The notes: generated by a model from the sequence alone, not told the origin. Positions 36,161-48,717 are shown, counted from the stretch's first letter. The stretch is DNA of 64,000 nt from Apiospora phragmitis (GCA_038363925.1 JAQQWL010000018.1:682001-746000), one strand, 5' to 3'. Numbers and translations: made by a program.

Positions 36161-37425
36161 CGGTTTGTCGGCTTTTCTCTAGTCCTGACCTTTTGTTCCG
36201 CCGTTGTCTCCATTCCGATATTCCACATGCGACAAGTGCGATCAGACCGTCGAAGTTGCAGATCGCGCCACTCCGTCCGGCATGTTGGGCACGCAACTGA
36301 GCAAATACGATGCAGTCTCACGCATCTGGAGCAAAACGTGTGCCCTTCCGAAAGTTAGCCCAGTCCAACATGAGACCATTTCACTTACCACATGGCAACC
36401 TATCCGGAACCTTCATCCACTGCCAACATATCTCACATGTCCCGAGGCGGAAAGTCTTAAGGAGGGCTTGTGGCCCATAGAACTGATCATGGGAGGCCTG
36501 CGGACAATGGTACACTTGACACGCGGAGCAAACACCTGTCGCTCGTCAGCGCAGTTCAATGTGGGAGAAACAAGACGTACACATCGGCAATGCTCCAAAA
36601 CATAGCAGAACTCGGCCGTCTCAGCATGGCTCGAGATAACGTTGCGACATTGGCGACAGTTAAGTACGTCGACTGTGAGATCGACCACAGCAATCGCACC
36701 GTTAATCATTGGAGTCGAGCTCTGAGCCTCGGTATGTTGATGGATACCTGGCGTAGGGGTGAGTGGAAGTGGGAACCTGGCTTGTTGAGTGTCGAACCTG
36801 TGGTGACTGACGCAATGCCCGCTCTGTGCACTTCGAAGAGGATAGAATGAGGATATGTAGCCTACTGGGACTGAGGAGGTAGATGAAGTAGGGTGCGAAA
36901 GAAGATACAAGGAGCGGAAGCGAAGCATTTGGGGCTGATGTGAGGGACTACGAACGCTTCTGGTTTCTATGATATAGTACGTAGCGTGACGAAACTCACG
37001 GGAACGAGTGACTTGCCACGTGAAAGCACCAGCGCCTCTATAGTGTCCATACTTTCCGAGTCTGCTGCTGTTCGCTGACTTTCACCCTGTTGAGTGGCGG
37101 CGGCGTCAGCAACTCTCTCTATCCCTAGGACCACATCTATCCTACCGTAGCTTATGTATCGTACCTTCCCGTGCCAGAAAGGCCTACTCACAGCAAGATT
37201 TGTTTGACCGGGCTACGAAGAAGCACTTTCCGCTAGCTTCGCAAAAGCCAACTCGTTATTGACAGGCTGGAGTACCGTATTGTACTATTTCGTCTCAAAA
37301 CACCACTACGATGTTTCCAGACTTCACAGAACGGTTCGCGTCGCATGTTGCCTTTACCTCAGGCGACATTTGCGGCGCCAGCTGTATCCAAATGGCACTT
37401 AGTCCCAGCACCCATCTGAGCAATG
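36161..37425. other. No gene recognised
   Basis: No continuation of GH12 and no other domain was found here; frames are short or overlap antisense. Confidence 0.35.
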
Positions 37426-37433
37426 TATATAAG
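37426..37433 (+). promoter_or_regulatory. TATA element of the pseudokinase gene
   Basis: TATATAAG, 44 bp before the ATG at 37477; this would give a very short 5' leader. Confidence 0.45.
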
Positions 37434-37476
37434 CTCCATAGTGTAAAGCCCAAAGAAATGGTGCCTGACGGCAATC

Positions 37477-38511
37477 ATGTCTCTCAAGCGCATGCCAGAC
37501 TTCTGCCGTGATCGCAACCTCGTGACGGTCCGGGCAAGGCCCCCGCTCTATATCGACCAAACTGCGCATACCCATTATCGCCACCTAGGCACCAACGGCA
37601 GCGGTTGGCTTGGAATGCACCGGTCGGGTAGCGGGCACGTCGTTCAAGTCCGACAGACCCCCCAGTTCATGGTCTCGGAGCTGGGGGTCCTCTCCGAGAT
37701 CAGCCATCCCAGTATTGCACAGCTCCTAGGGATTTACTGCAGCGGTCGTACCACATCGGTGGTCCATGAACACTTAGATTTGGACCTCTTTGCCATCGCA
37801 CCACTGCAATCCGAGGTAGAGGTTGCGACTGTTATGATGCAGGTATGTGTGCTGGGGTTGAGCGAGACGTCTAGATACTGACCCGGTGGCAACAGATCGT
37901 ATCTGCCACCATGTATCTTCTGTCTCTGCCTACGGACGTCCGCGCAGCGGATGTACGTATTGCGTCTAATGGGACGGTGAAACTAAGTAACAGACTAGTA
38001 TACCCACATCGATGAGTTGATCTAACGATGGAACAATAGCCCTCGACCTGAGTGGAAGACTATCGACAGACCTCAGTCGCCGAGGAGAAATGCATCGGTT
38101 TATGGTCTCGTATGTGGAACAGATCATGACGGGCTTAGTCCGCAAGGGGTTTTACTGGTCCTACGACGCTGCGGATTTCCTGGACATGCTATACTCCGGA
38201 CAGCTGCCGCCGATGATTGTAAGAGACCACAGCATGCCATGTGAACGTCGCCGACTGACGTCTCAAAGCATCCCTTCTTCCACAAGTCAAAGTCTTCTGC
38301 TTGCTTGCAGGGTGTTGTTCGCACAGCTGCGCGCGAAGCACTAGTAAGGTTGGAGTGTATTCGGTACGAAGGAGACAGGCACGGTCTTCGCAGAGGTGTA
38401 TCAGTCAAGAGAGGTGCCGGAGGTGGAAGAGGGAATGCAACATCACTGCTAGACTCATTGGACAATGATGGGACTACAATTCTGCACGCAAAGGCCCACC
38501 AGACTGCCTGA
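37477..38511 (+). CDS. Pseudokinase-like protein, four exons, intact
   Basis: Exons 37477-37842, 37896-37986, 38040-38218 and 38269-38511 total 879 nt, exactly 293 codons with stop. Each intron (53, 53, 50 bp) has a good branch site (TACTGAC, TCTAAC, GACTGAC). The protein has a kinase-like layout: PPLYIDQTAHTHYRHLG, then VVQVRQ in the place of the N-lobe lysine strand (Arg instead of Lys), ELGVLSEISHPSIAQLLGIY (alphaC/beta4), VVHEHLDLDLF (hinge), VSATMYLLSLP (alphaE), VRIASNGTVKL where a catalytic loop and beta7 would be, and a C-lobe ending in HPFFHKSKS, the usual last helix. HRD and DFG are absent, so it should not phosphorylate. One of few genes here with no lesion. Role unknown; a scaffold or regulator is plausible. 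The C-terminal Gly/Arg-rich tail is unusual. Confidence 0.7.
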
Positions 38512-38735
38512 TCTGTGTGGAGAGATGCGGTCCTGGTAGTGAAGTATCTCGAGGGCATGTTTAGCTGCGGAAGGCTGGATGGGGGTTGCTTGCGGTATAA
38601 TCATAGGTGACGTCGTTGGGCTGGAGTTGAATGCCTAGTGTAGCTCAGATAGGGGTAATTGTACACAGTGGCGAGAGAGTAGGCATCAGTCAACAGTGCC
38701 AATGACACCTACAGTAAGCCAGACGCGAGCTCAAC

Positions 38736-38743
38736 TATATAAA
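38736..38743 (+). promoter_or_regulatory. TATA element of the F-box-like gene
   Basis: TATATAAA about 100 bp before the ATG at 38845. It overlaps an earlier in-frame ATG at 38743, which argues that the later one is the true start. Confidence 0.5.
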
Positions 38744-38844
38744 TGAATGGCTTCTCCGCTAGATGCAGCTCAACTCTTTTTGTTTACAACATAAATAAAC
38801 ACCTAACACTACGTACGCTCCCAGTCATCGACATCATCTCTTCA

Positions 38845-40018
38845 ATGACGGTAACTGTGGCAGTTCAGCGTGGTCACGCTGGAAGGCGTCTACCACACCG
38901 ACCACGTCTATCCATTGTAGTAATTCTCTCCATTTATTACCCCGTTTTGAAGAGCCTGATGGGTGCGCTCGACACCAAGTCACTCGTATCTTTATGCCAA
39001 ACTTGCAGGGGGCTGCGATCCCAAGTGCAATCCTGTGTATGGAACATCAACACTAAACTGATGCCCTTCGTTCACGACCCTCAGGCCTTCCGCAGTATCC
39101 TCGGTGCAAGCGAGGCCTTGATCTATGGCGACTTTGCTACCGAGTTCTTCTCTCGCACGACGTCGAAAACATTGGCAATTATGGCAAAGGCTGCTAAGGC
39201 GGATCCGGTCCAGGCGTACCTTCAAACGCAAGGATACCTACTGGTTGGGGAAGAACGGGTCCGGTTAGGGTCGGTTACACGGTTACGACGTGGCGAGTTG
39301 TTCATCATATTGAGGAAAACACGACTCATACCCATCCAAGCTATTCTCAGTCGCACGCCGACCACGCAGGCGATGAACTTCATCGCCTGGAACAAAGGCT
39401 TACTCGGTGTTTCCCAAGACGACCTTTCTCGACCACGAGGTGCTTCCTTTGAAAGGGGCGGACAAGGATGTCCGAGCCGAAATCGCAAGGTGTGGTGAAT
39501 TTGGCTGGTGTTTAAGGGTGAATGCAAGCCCGCACCAGGAACTAAGCCGGACTCATCGACGAATTGGAGACTCCAGGACCTGGAAAATGGACCTGGACAC
39601 ACTACGCGTGACCCAGCCCGGAATACCAACTGCGGTTCTTGAATATTCCAGTTTTGGAATCCAACAGCCGACGGCCTCGCTTGAGACGACATGGTATCAG
39701 CTGGGGGAGAGTTTGATGTATTTTATCAGTGTGAGGCCCCTCACCTCCCAAGTTCTGAAATACCGCTACACATGTTCGCGGCAGGAGCCACTCGAGCGCC
39801 TACTTCAAACGCTCAAGCGTTATACATTAGCTCAAATGTTATACTTGATGCCGAAACCCAAGTTCGAATCAATAACGTGGGGGGCTTCCCCCGCAGACTT
39901 CGATTTGGATGGCATGAAATTCGACCATCCTCCTGGTTGGAGCTATAAGGATCATATACTCCCAGGCTTGTGGGCAAGTGTAGGATTGGACGGTGACAGT
40001 AGCCATGGCAGGCTATAA
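38845..40018 (+). CDS. F-box-like fungal protein, one-base frameshift
   Basis: A single-exon gene of about 390 residues in a fungal family with an F-box-like N-terminus. VLKSLMGALDTKSLVSLCQT then CRGLRSQVQS resembles the F-box helices that bind Skp1. Further on are AMNFIAWNK, SVFPKTTFLDHEVLPLKG, RRIGDSRTWKMDLDT and VLEYSSFGIQ, a conserved block of these proteins. The frame changes at 39394-39398 (AAAGG), where one extra base separates NK from AYSVFPKTTF. Allowing for it, the length is 391 codons. Start at 38845 is chosen because the earlier ATG lies in the TATA element. In other fungi such proteins are lineage-expanded; ubiquitin-ligase function is inferred only from the F-box-like part. Confidence 0.6.
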
Positions 40019-41976
40019 AATATCCATTGAATTCTTTACGAAGACGTTGTACCTTGTCTACTCAGGGAATCCAATCGTTTCCATCTGCATTTGCTGTTCC
40101 GTAAGATGCTTGGTTCGGGCTGCCCCATTGGGACATACCTTGAACTCCTGCCTTCTTAGTCTAAAACACGCGATCAACAGTTTCCGGTGCTGCGTCTTTG
40201 CCTTGGTCCGGCCCATCTACCTCGCTCCCAACAACTACAGTAGGTGGCGGATACTGCTTTTCCTAGGTTATTTATTTAGTGTTTAGTGGAAGTCAACCTA
40301 TTCGGTGGCCACGTGAGTCGCGCGGGGGGGGGGAGGGGTGCTCACAACGTCGTTTAGTGTTAACGGTGACATACCCCTGTGAGATACGAAGAGATACTGT
40401 TTGCGCCTACGGGGCACTTTGATATAGATGTAAACCTCTGCTCCGTATCGACGCTGAAGCCTTCGACTGCTTTTCACCCATGTCTTCCAGTTTTTCGCTA
40501 TGTTTTCGTTGCTTCTATCCCTTCTTTTACGCGTGGGCAGCACAGGGCCTGGGTTCTTTCTTGAGACGTTTTCCATTCGTTCCTGAGCAAACCATTTACC
40601 GTTGGTAGGAGCTGTGCTTATGGGGAAGGGAATGCCAAAAACAAAATCATATTAACAGTAAAGAATTCGGTTTCATACTAAACTGTAAGCCTTTGTTCTC
40701 ATTTCTTTTATGGATTTGGTGATTGCTATGTCCCCCGACTCACGGTCAACGAGACGGAACCGAAGCCGGCAACAGCGAAAGCTGCCATATCATCTTACAA
40801 ACCATTGGTTCTGGTATATATACTGTGACCTAGCGCAATTTTGTGCGCATAATGGTTTTCACGCTGGACGATAGCGGACCGATGTTGCCTCGGGCCCTGG
40901 CGATGGAACAGCACGAGTCAGGATCTATATGGAGGCGAAGCGGCTCTGAAGAGCTCTAACGGAACACAGTGCCACTGGTAGTAGCTTTGACCCGAAAACA
41001 ATGAGGCTTCATCCACTAGCTGTTTTGATCCCGCGTAGTATAGATCCCGAAAGTCCATGGATGGTCCAACTCAATTAGCGTTACTTACTGTCCTACTGTA
41101 CTGTATATAAACAAACAACAGGGTAACATTTAAGGGTCTTTTACTATTACGCCATTAACCGCTCTAGGTAGGTATTCGCGTGAGATGGCACACCATAGGA
41201 CCATTACAGGACCAATCCAGTGGACCACGGGGAAAGAAAGTACTCCTGTGGTAGCCACAGACATTCTGACTCGGGCCAGATTCAACCAGCTTCGGACTAG
41301 GTCTCACAATTCTTTGCGCTTCACCTGAGGCGCTCCTTCATCTAATGTTGTTGCCAGTTTCGCATCTAACTTTGCTCAGTCGTGAGAGTGTGATGTGATC
41401 GTGCACCTAAAATTCGTGCGATACGTATGGGACAAGCTTCAGGTGCGGGACTCTTAACGGAGAACCAGGGCCGAAGCGAGCCCTGAGAATCTGCGAGCTC
41501 TTATCGGATGCAGCAGAGAAATAATACTGAATATCCCTGGTTCCGATGTGAATCGGCCGTTTGAGAATTTTGGGCTCTTATGGGCATGCTAACCAGAATA
41601 GACATGGGGAAGGAACCCAAATGTATTTCTTTGCGAGCGGACAGATGAGTCTCGGTCTGAAATGGACCACGACCTGCATGTGACTCTGGAGATGGCCATA
41701 ACGAAACATGAGTGCCACTGGCAACGAAATTAATAGAAACCACGGACGTGGGGGATCACGATACATCCTATGGTATGTACAATCGTATTGTTGTCTTAGA
41801 GCATTCATGGTTTTGGGTTATGCTTACGTCATTAATGCTATTACAATGAAGGATAATTGGATCTAGCTAGTACAATACTAACGGCGGGAATTGGCCTTCG
41901 TCATGCCCATATATATTTTTATACATTATGTAACCTAGCTCATCGATAAGTCGAGAACCAAGATTTAAAAGATATA
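40019..41976. other. No gene recognised; G10 tract
   Basis: Contains a run of ten G at 40324-40333 and only short frames. The last 100 bp are probably the promoter of the coiled-coil gene. Confidence 0.35.
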
Positions 41977-42462
41977 ATGATGGCATCAAGTCAGACCCCT
42001 CGAGAAGCGACGCCATGGGCGCCGTTGGGAGTTTTCAATGGAGCCATGCACGAGTTCGCAGTCCACCTCCATAATGGCCAGGCTCAGGCCCAAAGGCTAG
42101 CCGCGGAGAATGTTCAGCTGCAGATCAAGTTAGCGGAGCTTTTGAAGCAAAGAGCTGAGATGCAGGCGTCTCGCAATCTTCAGGAGCAGTTGATGGAAAC
42201 CCAAACGGATCTCATCAGTGCTTTAGAGAGTGAACGGCGCCGTCTTAGCCCGCTTCTTCAGTCACCTACGGCCTATCAGCCCCAAACACTATCGCCGATG
42301 CTCGAGTCTAACCCGTCAACTACGGCGTGCATGACAGAGCCTACCTTGTGCGACATGGCTGTGGAAGATGTGTCACTCTTGGCACAATATGGCGGGGAGC
42401 CAAGCAGCCACGAGACGGTGAAGCCGCGTAGGGCTGAATTATATATTTCCCATAGTAGCTAG
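41977..42462 (+). CDS. Small coiled-coil protein, copy A
   Basis: A complete 161-residue frame with its ATG in an ATAATGATGGC context. Residues about 25-85 form a long amphipathic helix likely to be a coiled coil (AENVQLQIKLAELLKQRAEM, then ETQTDLISALESERR). The rest is Pro/Ser/Thr-rich and probably disordered. It has a clear relative at 52828-53322: MQ....LQ.Q...TQ...ISAL is shared at the same place in the helix, and both have an SP-rich tail. No known domain. The pair suggests a small, fast-changing family. Confidence 0.5.
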   Translation: MMASSQTPREATPWAPLGVFNGAMHEFAVHLHNGQAQAQRLAAENVQLQIKLAELLKQRAEMQASRNLQEQLMETQTDLISALESERRRLSPLLQSPTAYQPQTLSPMLESNPSTTACMTEPTLCDMAVEDVSLLAQYGGEPSSHETVKPRRAELYISHSS

Positions 42463-42556
42463 AAGTGACTGAAGAAACGAAGGTTTGGATGCCAAAGGCG
42501 ATAAAGAAACACATATATAACTACAGCCAAGCCCCTGAGCCCCCGAGTGCAGTGCG

Positions 42557-43934
42557 CTAACGACTCGGCTGGATTCTCAAGAGCCGTTTCCCCTCGGTCC
42601 TGCCGAATGTTTCCATCACAAGCTCCCTTGCTTTGTTCATGGTCCCCGCACCGTTTAGGTCCTTGAATTCTACCTGAGAATTGGGAAAGTAAACTTCAAG
42701 AAGCAGGGTTCTTTCACCGTTGTGCAGTACCATCTCCCAACGTTTGAATGTTTCGATGCCAAAAGTTGTGGCTGCCTTGGAAACAATAGTATCCCTACAT
42801 GTATCGGAGCATGACTTGGGTGCTGCAAAGGTGGGGATATTGCCGGCTAGATTCTCAATTACCGCTCTCTTGCCTCTGATTTGAGCGAAAGAGACCAAGA
42901 CTGGTTTCCATGTAACCTCGAACTTGAGCATACCTTCTTTCTCGACCGGCTTGTTAATCTCGGCGAGCAGGTAGGGGAAGTCCCGCGGAAGCACGCAGGA
43001 CAATCCGGCATCGTGGAAGCTCAGCTCTCCTCCTGTAAAGTGCGAGGTAGCGTTGGGGATACGCATTACCTCGTAGGACTCAACCTCCGAAATCACAGTG
43101 AGCGTGGAAGCTTCTAGCGGAGGCGACAGGCTTCCGGCTGTGGGGCTGTCCTGGGCCACCACCGTATGGCACTGAGGGGAGGCATTCCGTCTTTGGCGCT
43201 TGGGCGGAGGGAAGGGCCCCTTCATCCTTGGCAGCCTCATTTTTGAGACTCGCCTCAGCTACTGCATGATAACTGTTGGGCGCAGGTGGATCCTCTTGCA
43301 GTCAGGCTTTGCGCTTCGGACAGATAATTAGGGTACCACAAGGCTTGATATTTGGGCCTCTGGCAGAGTCCACTGCCTTCCCAGTCTTGTCATTGACAAA
43401 TGGTAGTCTGTTGGGATGTTGCTGGAAGTCAAGAACCTGGCGGTCATGACCACCTGCTTCGTTGTCCTGGGGATCACCGGATGTGATCTGTGCTGGCTTC
43501 TCAGGCATATTGTTCCAATCTCCAGAACGTTTTGAGAAAGGACATGCCTCGGCGGGGGGCGTTTCCATGAAAGAGGCTGAGCTTGAGGTGTCAATCACCG
43601 ATAGACCGGGGTTGACAGAGGATTGAAGATCGCGCAGAGTTGCTCTACCGGGCCTGGGGATTGCATGAGTCGCATGGTTGTTGCCGAAGTTGTTCATGAG
43701 CATATCCTTCGCATGTCTCGTAACCAGTTCGTCACCACAAAAGATAGGAAGCTTGGCTGTAGTTTGATTGTTGGAAGAGTGCCGCGGCCTGACGGGCTCA
43801 GGGGTATAGCTCGCCGTAGTCTCCATCTCAGGGCCAGCTGTCTTGACGATGTGGGGGGCTTTGTGGGTCTTCGACTGCAGATTGGGATATGGAAACCTGT
43901 TGCTCGACGGTGTGAGTTGTCCGTAAAGGAGCAA
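42557..43934 (-). CDS. Uncharacterised protein, probably one gene in two frames
   Basis: Two minus-strand frames lie head to tail: 43934-43302 (210 codons, Ser/Pro/Thr-rich, low structure, ending PKRKA and TGA) and 43240-42557 (227 codons, with a folded-looking second half: FEVTWKPVLVSFAQIRGKRA, then FKRWEMVLHNGERTLLLEVY). The first frame stays open for over 50 codons past its TGA, so the TGA may be a CGA-to-TGA change and a frameshift may join the two. Alternatively they are separate genes or exons. No family recognised. Confidence 0.4.
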
Positions 43935-44782
43935 TATATACTGGCTGATGAGGGCAAAGCTAGATCAGTTGATAGTGACAAGAGACGGAAGATATATTTT
44001 ACTCGACTACTAGCTATCGAGTAGGGGTTACAAGTGTAGCCACTGAAGAGAGCACAGAAGCAGGATAGGTGGAGCAGAAGAGTTCGACTGAGGTGTATTG
44101 ATGAAGAGAAAAGTCAGTGAGGCAAGAAAGGGTGGGAAGCTCTATTTATATTAATTTATCCCTGTCGAGTTCGTGCCTGCCCCTGTCAGCCTTTCGAATA
44201 GTCCGCGATCTCGATGATCGGCGACCTCAAGGCATAGCCCCTATCAGAGCCAGACTACGCGAGAGCAATCGCTTAGATTCCGGTACCGATAGCCCTGACG
44301 CCATCAGCTGATAGCGGCCGTGGCCGTGGCCTGAGTCGACAGATTCCACGAGCCATGGTAGAGGAGACGAGAACCTTCCTTACGTCATGCGATTTTGGAG
44401 TCTCCGTGCTAACTTGTAAAGATCTCTAAGTGCTGTAGTATGGTTCTACGTACCTCTGCTGGACTAGACTGGAGGGTTGACGCTTAGTTTGCTGCTTGAT
44501 AGGCGGCTGCTATGCAGCGTGAGGTTGGCGCGTTTTGGAAGGATTGTCTTTTTTATGCGAGCTATATACAAGAATACTATTACATGGACTGTTACTTTGT
44601 CTTTCGTAATTGCCGTGTCGGGCATGACGACCTATCCACATGGCATGACCCCTCCACTTCCAAATCTGGGGAGCATTGGAGCATTGCGATCGATCCACTC
44701 TCCCGCAATCCAGCTGGATAGAAATACGCCCCCAAAAGCCCTCGTGCATCGCACTTTCAAGTAATGTCCCCAGCCCGACGGC
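43935..44782. other. No gene recognised
   Basis: Region between the divergent unknown gene and the regulator gene; presumed promoters. Confidence 0.3.
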
Positions 44783-46785
44783 ATGACCATAGCCGATCGC
44801 ACATCAAGAATCACCAAAAGACGCGATGTAGGCCCGCTCGAAAGGCAACGGGCCGTCCGAGCCCGCGCAGAGTGTCGACGGTTGAAGGAGAAGTGTGAAG
44901 ACAGCATGCCCTGTCGACGATGCAGAGACCTGCGCCGGCATTTCGAGTACAGCACCACGGCCGTTCCCGACCGGGCGAGCGCCGCACAGGCCGACTGGTT
45001 GAAGTCGCCGGTGGAGCGCTCCATGTACATGAAAGCCATTCTCCAGCACCACATGCCGTCCCTGTCTCTAAAGACGGAGAGCTTCAAGCGCGCATCCGAG
45101 AATTGGACGGGATGGGCAAGCCCCGAAGAGCCCGAACGGCCTTCATCATCCCAGAGACTGCGACTGCGACTTCTCCAGCGGCGGAAAGCCCATTTGATGA
45201 AACATGCACGATTGACGTCATCGACGATGACATCGCCCGTAAGTTGTTATTACAGATGCAAGTCATTCGTGTCTTGTATGCTGACTGGTACTTCTCTAGA
45301 TTAGTCGGGGGAGCTCTCGCACTGGAACTGCTTACCTCGGCAGTTCTATATTGGAACACCGCCTCTGTGAGATATCATCATCTAAAACGTTTATTGGCGC
45401 GAACAGGTCTGGATTTACTAGACCCTAATTTCCTCGAGACACTGAGGCATCCTGCCCAGAGCGATGCTCCGCCCGAGTATAGTACCTGGCTTGAGAAGAA
45501 TGTGTCCTTCTATGACCCCATTTTCCGCAGCTGGAGGATGAGGGAGGCCCTACCCGTGGTCTCCAGGAGCCAGGCCCCTTTCAAGTGCTGGGACGAACGA
45601 TGCCTCTATTACATATATGGCTTCGCCAACTTCGAGGACCGCGACCAACATATGCGAGAACATGCACTTTCTTCCAAGAGGGACTCCGGCTCTCGGTGAA
45701 CAGTGTGCCACATGTCGTCTTTCCAGAACAGGCCACGGCCCGGCTTTTCAGTGCAGACCGGCTCAAGGCGAATTCCATGGTCCCCTTACCGCGGCTTTCA
45801 GTTCCTTCGAACCTGGCCCCTTTGGCCCCCGTCTCTCAGGGCAGAAAGAGACGAGACTCTCAGTCACGTACACCTTTGGTAATGACATGCCATTACAACA
45901 CCGAGGCTCGATAGATTCCGAGATTGATCTACCGCCACTCAAACGAAGCAGAGTCAGCCACGGGCGACTGGAATATATTGGCGAGCTACGACTGCCCCGA
46001 GATGCTGGACCATGTCTGCGATGCAAGGTCCAAGCCAAGCCGGTATGACTTATATTGATACGTTCTGCTATGCTGCTCAGGGGTATTCACTAACATCTGG
46101 GTAGTGCGATTCGCAGGATGATTGTGCATTCTGCGCAGAGCCTCCATCATCCGCCGGCGATGAGTTTTGGAGCGTATTGGGCTGTCAACGGGGGCCCCTG
46201 ATTGCCCTGGCCGACTACATGCTGCCAGGTAAGCTTGATTTGCGCACCCGAGCAAAAAGCAGATTGCTGATTTATGCTATAGAGATTCTGTCACCAAGAC
46301 AAGTTCAAACCCCAGTCACTTCTCCCATGGCGCGACGACGCAATATGAACGAGTATCTGGAAAGAACTTACATTGTTAGCCCTGCCATGTCGGACTTGGT
46401 CAAGTCGCATCTCGACTTTGATGATGGATTTTGGTGGACGGAGGACTTGGCTTTGCCGATAGCGAATCCTACCACCGCAGCCTACTCAAAGGACCCCATC
46501 GACCGGGCTTCCCCGTTCCTCAAAGTTCTCGCTGTGAGCTGGAACGCCGAAGGCATACCATCTCGATTCTGGGAGCTGTTCAAGCTGAGCGGGTATCTAT
46601 CGCCCAACCGAGAGCTAGAAAAGCAGATTTACCCCGTTCTCTATCGGGCAAAATTGCTGCTCCGAGAGGTCCTGTTCTACGATTTGCAACAGACCGAACC
46701 TTCCATCAGAACAGATGTCAACATGGCCAACGCGCAGCTTCTTCCTGAGGATATCGACTACCACGGGACGGAACCGACTGATATA
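44783..46785 (+). pseudogene. Zn2Cys6/C2H2 transcription regulator, N-terminal half, decayed
   Basis: The first half of a large regulator that goes on to 48717. After ATG 44783 comes a Zn2Cys6-like cluster, AECRRLKEKCEDSMPCRRCR. The first Cys (three before AEC's Cys) is Arg and the sixth is Phe (RRHFEYS), each one base from Cys, so the metal cluster cannot form. Introns: 45239-45299, 46043-46104 and 46229-46282. Joining the first gives IAH, then TAG where relatives have Tyr, then SGELSHWN. Later parts: FKCWDERCLYY..H...H (finger-like), GPCLRCKVQAKP|CDSQDDCAFC, KSHLDFDDGFWWTEDL and YPVLYRAKLLLREVLF. Single-base losses are seen between 45090 and 45190, near 45690 and near 45868, and one extra base at 46765-46767. 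Clearly dead in this half. Confidence 0.72.
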
Positions 46786-48717
46786 TAACTGCATGACGCA
46801 GTTTCTGCAGTCTTTCGAAAGCAGCACGATACGCAGGGTGCTTACAGAGCCTAAGAGTTGGCTGGCGGTGTTCCTGTCTTTGTGCATCTTCAGTATCGTG
46901 CGAACGATTCTGGCGGACCTGATCTCTACCCCCTCACGTGGGGATTCTGCGCATGCTCCGTCGGCGATGCCTATGCCCACGGGCGCCACCGCGATGCACA
47001 GCGTCTACAAGACTCTCGTCAGTGTCTTTGCATGGTCGACTCCCATGGTACTGGACGATGCAGGGGTGGAAATGGATGACAGCGACAAGTTCTTGTTTGC
47101 GGCCACATCAGGCGCCATCCGCAAAGACGAATGGTCTCAGTGGGGAATACGCTCATCGAAGGACTTCTTGCTTGTCCTGGGCAGCGGGTACCTGGCCGAC
47201 AATATGGGCTTCAATGGCTTTTTCAGGCAACGTACGCCGATCTACCGGACCGTATCGTACCAAACCCCGAGCGTGGCCACACATGTTAACGAGCCGCGGA
47301 AGCCCTTGCCGGAGTGGCGACCGATCGAGGCCTGGGGGCAAAGGGCGGAAGCAGAGGGAGGAGGCGGCGGACCCTCGTTCGGCTTAGAGCCTGCCCGGAG
47401 ACACACGGTCGGAGAAAGCCCAGCGTTCACGAGGGCCATAGCTAGAGGTCTGGTCACTCCCAGTAAACTCCGAACACCCTATCACCGGCCACCCTCACGC
47501 CGCGTATACTGCTCCAAATGCAACGAGTATCCGGAAGGGTTTCGTGGGGAGCACGAGTTGAGGAGGCATACAGATGCAAAGCACGCTGCCCTTGTCAAAA
47601 GATGGGTATGCACTGAGCCACAGAGTCATAGTCCGAGCTCGCCTCAGCCTGTCATACCGCTTGCCAAATGCAAAGCATGTCTCACGCAAAAACGGTATGG
47701 CGCATACTACAATGCCGCCGCCCACTTGCGACGGGCGCATTTCAATCCGCATCGGGGTGGCAAGGCAAGCGGCGACTGGCCTCACATGACCATCTTGAAG
47801 GACTGGATGCGAGAAGTACGGCAATCCATCGATGTGAGCAACGAAAACGACAGCGACAGCGGAGACGAGGAAAGCGATGCGAGGATGGTCGAAGAGACAT
47901 TCGCACTTCCGGGGCAACCGTCGTACTTGGAAGCGCCGCGGCTTGCCCCGGCCCCTCCGCCCCCTCAGGGGCCTCTGCTTGCACCGTCGATAGCGCCTAC
48001 GCTCGACGGTGCGATACACAGCAGTAGCCCTATAGCACCCAAGATTGAGGACAACAGGAACCAGTGCCCGCATCCCGACTGCGGCCGCGTATTCAAGGAT
48101 CTGACGGCACACATGTTGACGCATCAGGAGGAACGGCCAGAGAAATGCCCCATCGAAACGTGCGAGTACCATATCAAGGGGTTCGCCAGGAAGTACGACA
48201 AGAATCGGCATGCCCTGACGCATCATAAGGGAACCATGGTATGCCCGTTTTGCCCAGGCCCCGGCACGCCGTATGAGAAGGCCTTCAACAGGGCGATGTC
48301 TTCAAACGCCATCTCACTGCCGTCCACAACGTCAAACAGACCCCGCCCAATAGCCGCAAGATGATCATCACGGGCAACAGTTCTCGGGGCGGCGGAGACG
48401 CCAAGTGCTCGATTTGCCAGACGCGCTTCGCCACGGCACAAGAGTTCTACGAACATCTTGACGACTGTGTCTTGAATGTAATCGTACCCACCACGCCAAA
48501 CCCGCCTCCCAAAGAAAGCGTCGACGCCTCGACGCCTGGAAAGTCGGACGAGAAGACGATCCGTGTGGCTACTGATGATTCGGACGAGCGAAGCCCCCAT
48601 GGGGATGGCGACAAGGTCAGTCTTGCTCTAGATCCTACAGAACAGGGGAGAACGACCGCGACGGCTAGCAGCGCCGGGGGAGACAAGATGGATGTTGATT
48701 CTGACACGGAGAAGTAA
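46715..48717 (+). CDS. C-terminal half of the same regulator: C2H2 zinc fingers
   Basis: A long frame (46768-48364) continues the regulator with RLIYNCMTQFLQSFESS, LAVFLSLCIFSIVRTIL and STPMVLDDAGVEM. The finger region follows: VYCSKCNEYPEGFRG...H....H; AKCKACLTQKRYGAYYN...H; CPHPDCGRVFKDLTAHMLTH; CPIETCEYHIKGFARKYDK..H; and CPFCPGPGTPYEKAFNRA. One base is missing near 48292. The next frame gives DVFKRHLTAVHNV, completing that finger, then CSICQTRFATAQEFYEHLDD and a Ser/Asp-rich tail to 48717. This half is much better kept than the N-terminal half, and could still be expressed from an internal start; that is inference. Confidence 0.72.

Noticed and set aside
37311..37511. 66-codon plus frame starting upstream of the pseudokinase
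   Set aside because: Out of frame with the kinase-like exons and containing the TATA element; treated as chance.
38743..38844. Earlier ATG for the F-box-like gene
   Set aside because: It overlaps the TATATAAA element, so it would precede transcription start; 38845 is preferred.
47495..48226. 243-codon open frame antisense to the C2H2 half of the regulator
   Set aside because: Antisense shadow; the sense frame carries zinc fingers.
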